This document shows, piece by piece, positions 16,601 to 23,440 of a stretch of DNA of 64,000 nt (positions are counted from its first letter, which is position 1; each line of letters opens with the position of its first letter). The position numbers were made by a program, and so were the translations under genes. Source of the stretch: Hymenobacter busanensis (GTDB lineage Bacteria > Bacteroidota > Bacteroidia > Cytophagales > Hymenobacteraceae); the NCBI RefSeq assembly GCF_008727865.1, contig NZ_VTWU01000001.1:372001-436000 (forward strand), read 5' to 3'. Under the pieces are notes generated by a model. That model was not told where the DNA came from. It ran no database searches and saw only the letters and a list, made by a program, of their open reading frames with translations.

Positions 16601-17191
16601 TGCCGATTCGTTGGACAGCGCCACGGCGTCAATCTCGTTCCATCCCGATACGGCCGCCGAGTTGATGGCCAGGCGCACGTCTTGCACCGCAAAGGCGGTC
16701 TGCGGGAAGTTCACGTTCAGAATGCGCGAGTTGGTGCCGGCCGACGCCGCCGTGTGCGTGTACACGGGCACCCAGGCGTTGGTATTCGGGTTGCGCACAA
16801 AGATGGTATCGATGGCGCCGGGGTTGTAGGTTTCCCAGATCAGGATGCGCTTGGCCGGGGCGGGGTTGGCGAAGCGCAGCACCAGGTACTCCCGGGTGCC
16901 GTCGGCGGGGCTGCTGGCCCAGGCGCCGCCCAGGTCGCCGTAGCGGGGATACACGTCGGGCGTGCCCACCACTTGGTTGGCGGCCCAGCTGCCGTTGTTG
17001 TACTCCGAGCTGAAGCGCAGCACCGACGAAACATAGCGCACGGGGGAGGAGCCGAGGGCAGTCCGCAGGCTCACTTGGCCGTTGCACACGGAGGCGGTGC
17101 CGTCGGAGGCCACGGTGGGGGCAGAGCATTGGGCCTGCGCGGTGTAGGCCCAACTGCTCAGCAGGCCGAGCAGCAAGTAGGTTTTTCTCAT
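13646..17191 (-). CDS. Large secreted T9SS type A sorting domain protein with LamG domain
   Basis: 1181 residues. A signal peptide (residues 1-20, ending YTAQAQ) is followed by a beta-rich region with discoidin-like features (about 50-200). Next come a short Ig-like region and a LamG/concanavalin-type domain (about 285-490; AWHHTAATYDGSRVKIFIDGV, DEIRLWNVARSEAQI). Another Ig-like stretch (TYTVRATNVNSGC) and a repeat-rich region opening GNWACGTVPNFGDNIVIPNG (about 565-700) precede a long C-terminal part. The last ~80 residues (VYPNPATGRTVTV... LPAGVYTLQL... RKLILN) are a T9SS type A sorting domain. The protein is probably exported and attached to the cell surface or released. Its ligand is unknown. 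It heads an operon with the PID-CTERM-like gene. Confidence 0.9.
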   Translation of the reverse strand: MRKTYLLLGLLSSWAYTAQAQCSAPTVASDGTASVCNGQVSLRTALGSSPVRYVSSVLRFSSEYNNGSWAANQVVGTPDVYPRYGDLGGAWASSPADGTREYLVLRFANPAPAKRILIWETYNPGAIDTIFVRNPNTNAWVPVYTHTAASAGTNSRILNVNFPQTAFAVQDVRLAINSAAVSGWNEIDAVALSNESATFQWAYNGADLPATTAGADGPGLSNITTTGAYSVRLTNDAACTATSAPFNVVSDVAPLLTVTPSNTTICAGGSTTLNASVSNANALMPGRGLRFDGTDDQARVPASASLDLTTALTIEAWINPTGTGNSVQNVVNKSSGVQNTGYIFPRTDDNFNNLVLYLWIGGWRTFPVPYASLRNAWHHTAATYDGSRVKIFIDGVKVLDNPLTGPVATNTNALTLGTQPGFGEFYNGQADEIRLWNVARSEAQILADYNKTVLATQPGLVAYYRLDEGTGTAFVDQTANGNNGTLGAAGAAPTWVTSTAPIRQGIVYTWSPATGLSATTGASVTANPAASTTYTVRATNVNSGCFDDATATVNIGAGSFSWTGNVNTAWNEPGNWACGTVPNFGDNIVIPNGMPRYPIITGGTFAVRDFVLQGGASFTMSDGSLSVHGTFTNGGSFNQSGGTISMAGATMDDIGGGSNTEFMNLSLGASGARLVNNIRVHGLLSLGGPLDVNGRDLTLVSDPTGTAMVYNNGGAVQGSATVQRWIDPTRNSGPGYRHLSSPVASRATVADLAAPGTPAVVNPAYNSAANPSLVTPFPTVFSYNEQRLTGSGATAAFDYGWESPAALTDALVPGRGYTVNLAPTTLTFTGPLTTGVVSVPLTRGTAGLGWNLVGNPYPSPINWDLVPIPAGMDAAAYVYRSNGPYTGGYVNYVNGVGPASAHNIAMGQAFFVRASSGTPTLTFNNPQRVTTLQNPALYRTQETRPLLALSLQAPAAAGTAPLEDVLYVYQETGATVGFDGRFDALKVQLNGGQQPTLYQRGASSSFAIQGLPTGNQPFDLPLTVNAPQAGTYTFDPQQLVNFPANSQLYLEDRQTGTWHDLRQGAYSVSLAQGLSAVRFVLHLNASRPLAAGQAKLTNADLHVYPNPATGRTVTVAAAGLTGSSAELRLVNALGQVVRTETAPLRGQLLERTLDVQHLPAGVYTLQLRTQAGTLTRKLILN

Positions 17192-17575
17192 AGCAACGAT
17201 GCGGTGAACGGTGAATAATGGGCGCCGAATCCGCAGCTGCTCAAACGCTTTTCGGCCTATTACCCAAGGCCTAAGGCAGCTGTCCGGAATTCACAGCTGC
17301 AAAACAAAGCACTAGGCAGTGGCTAAGCAATGACATGTTTTGTCCTTGAATGATTATAGACATCACATGAAGATGTGATTGAAAAGCCCTGCCGAATTTC
17401 TACATGCTTGCTTCCGCCGCAACACCGAATGTGGGGGCTATATAAGCCGGCAATCCGCCAGTCAACCGGCCGCGTATGTACATCCGGATTGCCTGACATA
17501 ATCCATAGTACAGCAACGGAGCCGCTGCCTTCTGGGTGGCGGCTCCGTTGCTGTCGGCCTGCTCCGGTTGCAAGC
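17192..17575. other. 384-bp intergenic region between T9SS gene and ClC gene
   Basis: No gene found. It holds the upstream region of the T9SS gene, a fragment of the dispersed GCACTA-type repeat (AAGCACTAGGCA at 17307-17318, also found inside rnpB), an ATCACAT/ATGTGAT palindrome at 17362-17379, and the hairpin at 17511-17553. Confidence 0.6.
17511..17553 (-). terminator. Perfect 15-bp inverted repeat downstream of ClC gene
   Basis: CAGCAACGGAGCCGC and its exact complement enclose a 13-base loop, 23 bases after the ClC stop. There is no T run, so it may be an mRNA 3' stabiliser rather than a classical terminator. Confidence 0.5.
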
Positions 17576-18916
17576 TCAGCGCGGCAGGCTGCCGAGCGGT
17601 TGGCCTTCGTCGCGGGCCAGGTGCGGGTGTTTGGCCGTACCCACTACCTGCGCGCCGTAGATGCCGCGGTGGCCCGAAAACAGGTAGGCCACCACACACG
17701 CCAGCGCCAGGTAGGCCGCGCCGGCCGTGCCAAACAACTCCAGCCCCATCAGAGTGCAGGCCAGCGGGGTGTTGGCCGCGCCGCTGAAAACGGCTACGAA
17801 GCCCATGCCCGCCAGCAGCGCCACCGGCAGCGGCAGCACCGACGCCAGCGCCGAACCCAGCGCGGCGCCAACGAAGAACAGCGGCGTGACCTCGCCACCC
17901 TTGAAACCCGCGCCCAGCGTGAGCGAGGTAAAAAACATCTTTAGCCCAAAGCTGTACCACGGCAGCGGGGCCGCAAAAGCCGCAACAATGGTGGGCACCC
18001 CCAAGCCGAGGTAGCGGGCTACATCGGGTACGAGGGAGGCTTGCAATGCCAGCGCCAGAAGGGCCAGCGCCACGCCGCCCACCACCGGGCGCAGCGGGGG
18101 CCAGGCAATGCGCCGCTGAAACCACCCCGCCAGGCCGTGCGTGCCTGCCACAAACGCCCGCGCCGTGAGGCCAAACAGCACGCCACAGCCCAGCGTAATT
18201 CCCACCGTCGTGGGCGACAGCGCCGGGACTACCGGAATGGCGTAGGCCGTGTGGCCCACGCCCCAGGCCCGCGTTACCCAATCGGCACCGAACGCGGCCA
18301 GCACGCTGGGCAGCAAGGCCTCGTAGCGGAGCCGCCCGATGAGCAGCACTTCGAGGCCGAATACCGCCCCGGCCAGCGGCGTGCCGAACACCGAAGCAAA
18401 CCCGGCGCTGATGCCGGCCACCAGCAGCAGGCGCCGGTCGTGGGGGCGCAGGTGCAGCCAGCGCAGCGCGGGGGCAGCACGCCAGCGGCTGAGCTGGTCG
18501 GCCAGGGCGCCGCCCATTTGCACGGCCGTGCCCTCGCGCCCGGCCGAGCCGCCCACCAGGTGCGTGAGCAAGGTGCCCAGCAGCACCAGCGGCGCCATGC
18601 GCAGCGGCACCACGTCGCGCGGGTGGTGGATTTCTTCCAGGAGCTGGTTGTTGCCTTTGACGACGCGCTGCCCGAAATACTGGTAGAGCAGGCCCACCGC
18701 CAAGCCACCTAACGGCAGCGCCACCAGCAGCTGCCAGTAGCTGAGGTGCGTTTCGCGGAAGTGCGTCACCCAATCCAACGCCACCAGAAAGCCCGCCGAC
18801 GCCGTGCCCGCCAGCCCGCTGACGACGGCGCTCAGCAGCAGCCAGCGCAGCAGAAACCGGAGTTGCGGCAGCAGGTCGGGCGGGGCAGGGCGGTGGGGCA
18901 GGGGGCGAGCAGCCAA
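17576..18916 (-). CDS. ClC family anion channel/antiporter, possibly fluoride-type
   Basis: 446 residues from TTG 18916, with about ten membrane helices. The gating-glutamate motif is GSAGREGTAVQMG, where chloride ClCs usually have GREGP. The first selectivity segment reads VVKGNNQLLEEIHHP instead of GSGIPE. The helix-N region GAGFKGGEVTPLFFVGAALG and the helix-R end are ClC-like. GREGT together with the loss of the central serine motif recalls the CLC-F subclass that exports fluoride, but this is an inference. The longer frame begins at TTG 18949, but a TACTTTTG promoter box (18947-18954) overlaps that codon, so a later start is likely. Exact start uncertain. No fluoride riboswitch was seen upstream. 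Confidence 0.88.
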   Translation of the reverse strand: MAARPLPHRPAPPDLLPQLRFLLRWLLLSAVVSGLAGTASAGFLVALDWVTHFRETHLSYWQLLVALPLGGLAVGLLYQYFGQRVVKGNNQLLEEIHHPRDVVPLRMAPLVLLGTLLTHLVGGSAGREGTAVQMGGALADQLSRWRAAPALRWLHLRPHDRRLLLVAGISAGFASVFGTPLAGAVFGLEVLLIGRLRYEALLPSVLAAFGADWVTRAWGVGHTAYAIPVVPALSPTTVGITLGCGVLFGLTARAFVAGTHGLAGWFQRRIAWPPLRPVVGGVALALLALALQASLVPDVARYLGLGVPTIVAAFAAPLPWYSFGLKMFFTSLTLGAGFKGGEVTPLFFVGAALGSALASVLPLPVALLAGMGFVAVFSGAANTPLACTLMGLELFGTAGAAYLALACVVAYLFSGHRGIYGAQVVGTAKHPHLARDEGQPLGSLPR

Positions 18917-18946
18917 CGGATGGAGCGGGGAAAGAAAGCGTCGGCC

Positions 18947-18954
18947 CAAAAGTA
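18947..18954 (-). promoter_or_regulatory. -7 promoter element TACTTTTG for ClC gene
   Basis: Exact TAnnTTTG on the minus strand. It overlaps the upstream-most TTG of the ClC frame and so argues for a downstream start. Confidence 0.6.
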
Positions 18955-19123
18955 CGCGAGCGGTGCCGGGTGAACATTCCCGGAGCGCATCAGTTCTTCC
19001 GCCATTGGCTTCCGGCCCGTACCTTCCGGCGTGGTTTCCGCAGCGGGCCGGGGCCTACCGGGCCGCGCCCGCCCGAACTGGTTTACCGCTGAGAAGCCCT
19101 TACTACCCGCTTACCCTTCCCGT

Positions 19124-19726
19124 ATGCTCCCCCCACCCATTGCCGCCGTGCTGCTGGCCGCCGGCGCTTCCACCCGCATGGGCCAGCCCAAACAGCTGCT
19201 GCCTTACCAGGGCCGCACGCTGCTGCGCCGCGCCGCCGAAACCGCGCTGGCCGCCGGCTGTCAGCCCGTTGTCATCGTAACCGGCGCCCTGCACGCCGAG
19301 TTGGTGAAGGAAGTGGCCGGCCTGCCGGTGCAGCTGGTGCACAACGCGGTATGGGAAGCCGGTATGGGCACATCCATTGGGGTGGGCGTGAAGGCAGTGG
19401 AAGACGCCGCGCCCGAAGCCGCCGCCGTGCTGGTGCTGCTCAGCGACCAGCCCCTGATTACGCCTGAACTGCTGCGCCAGTTGATGACCGCCTGGCAGCA
19501 AAGCGGCCTGCCCGTGGCTACCGGCTACGCCGATTCGGTGGGCGTGCCGGCCGTGTTTGGCCGCCCGGTGTGGCCGCAGCTGCTGGCCCTGCCCGCCGCG
19601 GCCGGGGCCAAGCCGCTGCTGCAGCGCCTCGGCGACGAGCTGGGCGTGGTGTCCTTCGCCCCGGCCGCTACCGACGTGGACACGCCCGAGCAGTACGCTG
19701 CCTTGCTCAACCAGCCCGAATCGTAA
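19124..19726 (+). CDS. MobA/MocA-like nucleotidyltransferase
   Basis: 200 residues. The N-terminal signature AAVLLAAGASTRMGQPKQLLPYQGRTLL is the NTP-binding loop of molybdenum cofactor cytidylyl/guanylyltransferases. VLVLLSDQPLITPELLRQLM holds the metal-binding Asp, and DVDTPEQYAAL is the conserved end. The family adds CMP or GMP to molybdopterin (MocA/MobA) or activates other substrates. The GQPKQLLPY variant and length fit MocA-like proteins linked to xanthine dehydrogenase maturation. No other Moco gene is nearby, so the substrate is not certain. ATG 19124 is used. A TACCTTCC box at 19020-19027 may drive it. Confidence 0.87.
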   Translation: MLPPPIAAVLLAAGASTRMGQPKQLLPYQGRTLLRRAAETALAAGCQPVVIVTGALHAELVKEVAGLPVQLVHNAVWEAGMGTSIGVGVKAVEDAAPEAAAVLVLLSDQPLITPELLRQLMTAWQQSGLPVATGYADSVGVPAVFGRPVWPQLLALPAAAGAKPLLQRLGDELGVVSFAPAATDVDTPEQYAALLNQPES

Positions 19727-19807
19727 GCTTTACGCTGCCGTAACGGCCACCCCGCTCATTTCTGCGTAGTTTGCCCGTTGCCACAACCTCACCTTCTTCC
19801 GAGCTAC

Positions 19808-21229
19808 ATGACCCCTGCCGCCGCGCCCGCCCTTCCCGCCGATGCGGGCTTCGATAGTGTACCCAAGGACGACAAGCGCATTACCCGCGGCTGGACGTTC
19901 TACGACTGGGCCAACTCCGTGTACCCGCTGGTCATTACCTCCAGCATCTTTCCCATCTATTGGGGCGCCGTCACCAAGCAGCTCAGCCCCGAAACCGACG
20001 TGGTCAACTTCCTGGGTTTCCAAGTGCCGGGCTCGTCGCTGCTGACGTACGCCATTTCGGCCGCCTTCCTGCTCATTGCCCTCGTCAGCCCATTCCTCAC
20101 CTCGCTGGCCGACTACTCGGGGCGCAAGAAGCTGTTCATGCAGATCTTCTGCTACATCGGGGCCGCGTCGTGCGCCGCGCTGTACTTCTTCGACAAGACC
20201 ACGCTGGTCCTGTCCACGTTCATCTTCATTGCCGCCACGGTGGGCTTTTCCGGCTCCATTGTGTTCTACAACAGCTACCTGCCCGTCATTAGCTCCGAGG
20301 AGAAGTTCGACTCGCTTTCGGCCCGCGGCTTTTCCATGGGCTACATCGGCTCGGTGCTGCTGCTCATCATCTGCCTGGGCCTCATCATGGGCCACCACAC
20401 GCTGGGGCTGGAGGAAGGCCACGCCACCCGCCTCGGTTTCCTGCTGACGGGCATCTGGTGGGCCGGCTTTGCCCAAATTCCCTTTGCCACGCTGCCCAAA
20501 GACCCCGGCCGCCCGGCCGGCGCGGTATCCGACGCGGGCTGGCTGCTCAACGGCTTTCACGAGCTGGGCAAAGTAGTGGACCAGCTCAAGCACCTGCCCA
20601 ACCTGAAACGCTTCCTGCTGGCTTACTTCACCTACAACATGGGCGTGCAGACGGTGATGTACGTGGCCACCATTTTCGGCGACAAAGAGCTGCACCTGGA
20701 AAGCACGGCCCTGATTACCACCATTCTATTGCTGCAGTTGGTGGGTATACTGGGCGCTTGGTTGTTCGCCAAGCTCTCGGAGCGCATCGGCAATACCCGG
20801 GCCCTGAGCTGGGCGGTATTCATCTGGATGCTGATCTGCGTAGCGGGCTACTTCGTGCAGGCCGGCTGGTCGTTCTACGCCCTGGCCTCGGTTATCGGCC
20901 TCACCATGGGCGCCATCCAAAGCCTCTCGCGCAGCACCTACTCCAAGATTATTCCCGAGCACACGCCCAACACCGCTGCCTTCTTCAGCTTCTTCGACGT
21001 TACCGAGAAGCTCAGCATAGTCATTGGGACGGCCGTGTTCGGCGGCATTGCTCAGATTACGGGTTCCATGCGCAACAGCATTCTGTCGCTCATCGTGTTC
21101 TTTATTCTGGGGCTGGTGTTCCTGCTCACGCTGCGCGGCAAGAAACTGCGCGACGACGTCACTACCGGGGCCGAGGCCGTGGCGCCACCGCCCGCTACGC
21201 CCAACGTGGGCATGCCCGCTACCCGCTGA
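19808..21229 (+). CDS. MFS transporter, UMF1 / Atg22-like family
   Basis: 473 residues with about twelve helices. The opening RGWTFYDWANSVYPLVITSSIFPIYW is diagnostic of the UMF1 (Vps/Atg22-like) MFS branch, and YSGRKKLFM is the helix 2-3 MFS loop. SEEKFDSLSARGFSMGYIGSVLLLI, GAIQSLSRSTYSKIIPEHTPNTAAFFSFFDVTEK and RGKKLRDD are typical of Bacteroidota members. Yeast Atg22 exports amino acids, but bacterial substrates are unknown. An upstream TTG at 19778 is in frame, but ATG 19808 suits the family better. Confidence 0.9.
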   Translation: MTPAAAPALPADAGFDSVPKDDKRITRGWTFYDWANSVYPLVITSSIFPIYWGAVTKQLSPETDVVNFLGFQVPGSSLLTYAISAAFLLIALVSPFLTSLADYSGRKKLFMQIFCYIGAASCAALYFFDKTTLVLSTFIFIAATVGFSGSIVFYNSYLPVISSEEKFDSLSARGFSMGYIGSVLLLIICLGLIMGHHTLGLEEGHATRLGFLLTGIWWAGFAQIPFATLPKDPGRPAGAVSDAGWLLNGFHELGKVVDQLKHLPNLKRFLLAYFTYNMGVQTVMYVATIFGDKELHLESTALITTILLLQLVGILGAWLFAKLSERIGNTRALSWAVFIWMLICVAGYFVQAGWSFYALASVIGLTMGAIQSLSRSTYSKIIPEHTPNTAAFFSFFDVTEKLSIVIGTAVFGGIAQITGSMRNSILSLIVFFILGLVFLLTLRGKKLRDDVTTGAEAVAPPPATPNVGMPATR

Positions 21230-21270
21230 GCAAAGCCCATACCTTGCGCGCCACCCATCAGCAATAGTAT

Positions 21271-21780
21271 ATGCATACTTCTTCCCTGCGCCAGAACTTC
21301 CTGGCTGAACTCGACCACGAACTGGCCAACACGCGCCGCGTACTCGAACGCGTGCCCCACGATCAAGCTGAGTACCGCCCGCACCCCAAGAGCATGACGC
21401 TCTGGCAGCTGGCTACGCACGTGGTAAACCTGCTGGCGTTTAAGACGCTCTTTCTGCAAGCCGACGGCCGCGACTTTCTCGACCCGAACGCGCCCAAGCC
21501 CGGCCCCACGCCTACCAGCCACGCCGAGTTGCTGACGCGCTTCGACGAGTACAGCGCCACGTTGCGCCAAGCCCTGGAAGCCTCCGACGACGAGCAACTG
21601 ACCTACAACTTCCGTCTGCACCGCGGCGAGCAGACCATCTTCGAGCAGCCCAAAGCCACGGCCGTGCGCCTGATGGGCCTCAACCACAGCATCCACCACC
21701 GCGGCCAGCTCACGGTGTACCTGCGCCTGCTCGACGTGCCCGTGCCCGGCCTCTACGGCCCCTCCGCCGACGAAAAGTAA
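21271..21780 (+). CDS. DinB family protein
   Basis: 169 residues. Four-helix DinB fold: LTLWQLATHVVN-like helix (MTLWQLATHVVNLL) supplies one metal-ligand histidine, and LNHSIHHRGQLTVYLRLLDVPVPGLYGPSADE supplies the last pair in the common HxxHHRGQL pattern. Proteins with HHRGQL are typical damage- or stress-linked DinB members with unknown substrates. A TACCTTG box at 21240-21246 precedes the ATG by 25 bases. A strong hairpin follows the stop. Confidence 0.92.
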   Translation: MHTSSLRQNFLAELDHELANTRRVLERVPHDQAEYRPHPKSMTLWQLATHVVNLLAFKTLFLQADGRDFLDPNAPKPGPTPTSHAELLTRFDEYSATLRQALEASDDEQLTYNFRLHRGEQTIFEQPKATAVRLMGLNHSIHHRGQLTVYLRLLDVPVPGLYGPSADEK

Positions 21781-21812
21781 ACGGCACGAGGATTTTTTAT
21801 AACGATGCAACG

Positions 21813-21852
21813 ATATCCGGTGGGAGAAGTATCTTTCACCGGATATTTCTTT
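21813..21852 (+). terminator. Terminator after DinB gene
   Basis: Perfect 10-bp stem ATATCCGGTG (21813-21822) / CACCGGATAT (21837-21846) with a 14-base loop, followed by a T-rich stretch. Confidence 0.75.
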
Positions 21853-21871
21853 GACCCTTAACCCTTCACAT

Positions 21872-23290
21872 ATGCCGCGTACGTTTACTCCTTGGCGCCG
21901 GTCGGTCGTTCTCACAGGTGCTGCTTTGTTGCTTGGTTTGGCGACCCGCGCCCAAACGCTCGATCCTACTTTCACCTTGCCCCGGCTCACCGCCGTGGCC
22001 AGCAACGGCACCGTCGTCGACGGTATCATCAACGATGTAGTCTTGCTGCCCGATGGGAAGTACCTCGTCGGTGGCTCGTTTCAGCGCATCAACGGAGTGG
22101 TAGCCAACAACCTGGCCCGCCTGCTGCCCGACGGCACCCTCGACGCCACGTTCGCGGGTTCTGCCGACGCGCCGGTGTATGCCTTGGCGCTTCAGCCCGA
22201 TGGGAAAATACTCGTCGGCGGCGCTTTCAGCGCCCTGTCGGGCCAGGCGCGGCAGTCGGTTGGGCGGCTGCTGGCCGGTGGCAGCATCGATGTAAGCTTT
22301 ACCCCGGCTTCTCAGCCGCTGCCGGGCGCTACGGCAGTAGTGAGCCGGATTGCACTGGAAGCCAACGGCAATGTGCTCATCAGCGGGCGATTCAACGTAC
22401 GCGGGGCCGGCAGTTCTGCCCAGCAGATAGCCCGGCTAAGCGGTACCAGTGGACAAACCGACGCCGGGTTTCAGCCGGGTATTGCGGGCAACACCGGCAT
22501 AACGGACGTGCTCGTGCAGCCCGACGGCAAGATTTTGGTGAGCGGCGTCACATCGGCCTACGTGCTGGGCACCCTGCTGACGCGTTTCCTGCCCGATGGC
22601 TCGGTCGACAACTCGTTTACCACCCACACGACCTACTTTATTTCGGGCATCAACGACCTGGCACTCGACCCGGCCGGCAACATATATGCCGCGGGCGAAA
22701 GCAACACGTACGGGCTGCTGCGCTATTCGCCGTCGGGTAACGTGCAGTACTCGTTTCAGGCCGGTGGGCAGATTACCAATGTGGGCGCGGTGGCTGTGCA
22801 GCCCAATGGGCGCGTGCTCATTGGGGCCGGCCGGCTCTACCGAATGCTGCCCGATGGCAATGCCGACGCGAGTTTTGCCCCGGCCAACGGCCCAACCAGC
22901 CTCGGCTACTACAACGTGCGGCGCCTGCTGGTGCAGCCCAACGGAGCCATTGTGGCCGCGGGCCTGATGACGGTACCCGGTTCCACGGCCACCACGGGCA
23001 TGGTGCGCCTGCTCGATGCAAACGTGCTGCACGTGCGCCCGGCGGCAGCCGATGCCCGCGTAGCCGCGTGGCCCGTGCCCGCCCACGACGAACTCAATTT
23101 GGAGCTTGGAACCGCCAGTCGTCCGCAACGCGTGCAACTACTAGATGCCCTAGGCCGGGCAGTGTACACCCAACACCAACCGGCAGTCCAACAGCGCCTG
23201 ACCGTGAGCGGCTTTCCCGCCGGCACCTACCAGTTGCAGGTCGACTATGCCGATGGCAGCCGCGCCCAACGGCGGGTAGTGTTGCACTAA
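21872..23290 (+). CDS. Delta-60 repeat beta-propeller protein with T9SS sorting domain
   Basis: 472 residues. A signal peptide (residues 1-28, ending ATRAQ) is followed by about six delta-60 repeats (about residues 40-375). The unit is LQPDGKILVGGAF...RLLPDGTLDATF, seen near 22040, 22190, 22500, 22640, 22790 and 22920. The repeats probably form a beta-propeller. The last 75 residues (AWPVPAHDELNLEL... FPAGTYQLQVDYADG... RRVVLH) are a T9SS-type sorting domain. The protein should be exported to or beyond the outer membrane. Its role is unknown. ATG 21872 gives a clean signal peptide. Confidence 0.9.
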   Translation: MPRTFTPWRRSVVLTGAALLLGLATRAQTLDPTFTLPRLTAVASNGTVVDGIINDVVLLPDGKYLVGGSFQRINGVVANNLARLLPDGTLDATFAGSADAPVYALALQPDGKILVGGAFSALSGQARQSVGRLLAGGSIDVSFTPASQPLPGATAVVSRIALEANGNVLISGRFNVRGAGSSAQQIARLSGTSGQTDAGFQPGIAGNTGITDVLVQPDGKILVSGVTSAYVLGTLLTRFLPDGSVDNSFTTHTTYFISGINDLALDPAGNIYAAGESNTYGLLRYSPSGNVQYSFQAGGQITNVGAVAVQPNGRVLIGAGRLYRMLPDGNADASFAPANGPTSLGYYNVRRLLVQPNGAIVAAGLMTVPGSTATTGMVRLLDANVLHVRPAAADARVAAWPVPAHDELNLELGTASRPQRVQLLDALGRAVYTQHQPAVQQRLTVSGFPAGTYQLQVDYADGSRAQRRVVLH

Positions 23291-23330
23291 TCGTAAGCCA
23301 GCAGGTTCAGTTGCTGGCGTCACCGCCAGC

Positions 23331-23399
23331 AACCAGTATTTGACAGCAAAAAGCCACGGCCAATTGACGGCTGTGGCTTTTTGCTGTCAAGCACTGGTT
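23331..23399. terminator. Very long bidirectional hairpin between convergent genes
   Basis: AACCAGT-(2)-TTGACAGCAAAAAGCCAC pairs with GTGGCTTTTTGCTGTCAA-(2)-ACTGGTT around a short loop. This gives a stem of about 25 bp with only two mismatches, containing A5/T5 tracts. It separates the convergent propeller and amidohydrolase genes. Confidence 0.8.
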
Positions 23400-23440
23400 T
23401 GAAAGACTCCGAACGACTAGATAAACGTCAAGTAGTGAGG

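Noticed and set aside
14978-17218. 746-codon plus-strand open frame opposite the T9SS protein
   Set aside because: Antisense shadow with no family motif; the minus frame has signal peptide, LamG and sorting domain.
17362-17379. CRP/FNR-like operator
   Set aside because: The arms read ATCACAT-N4-ATGTGAT, which is the inverse order of a CRP site (TGTGA-N6-TCACA), so it is only a small palindrome.
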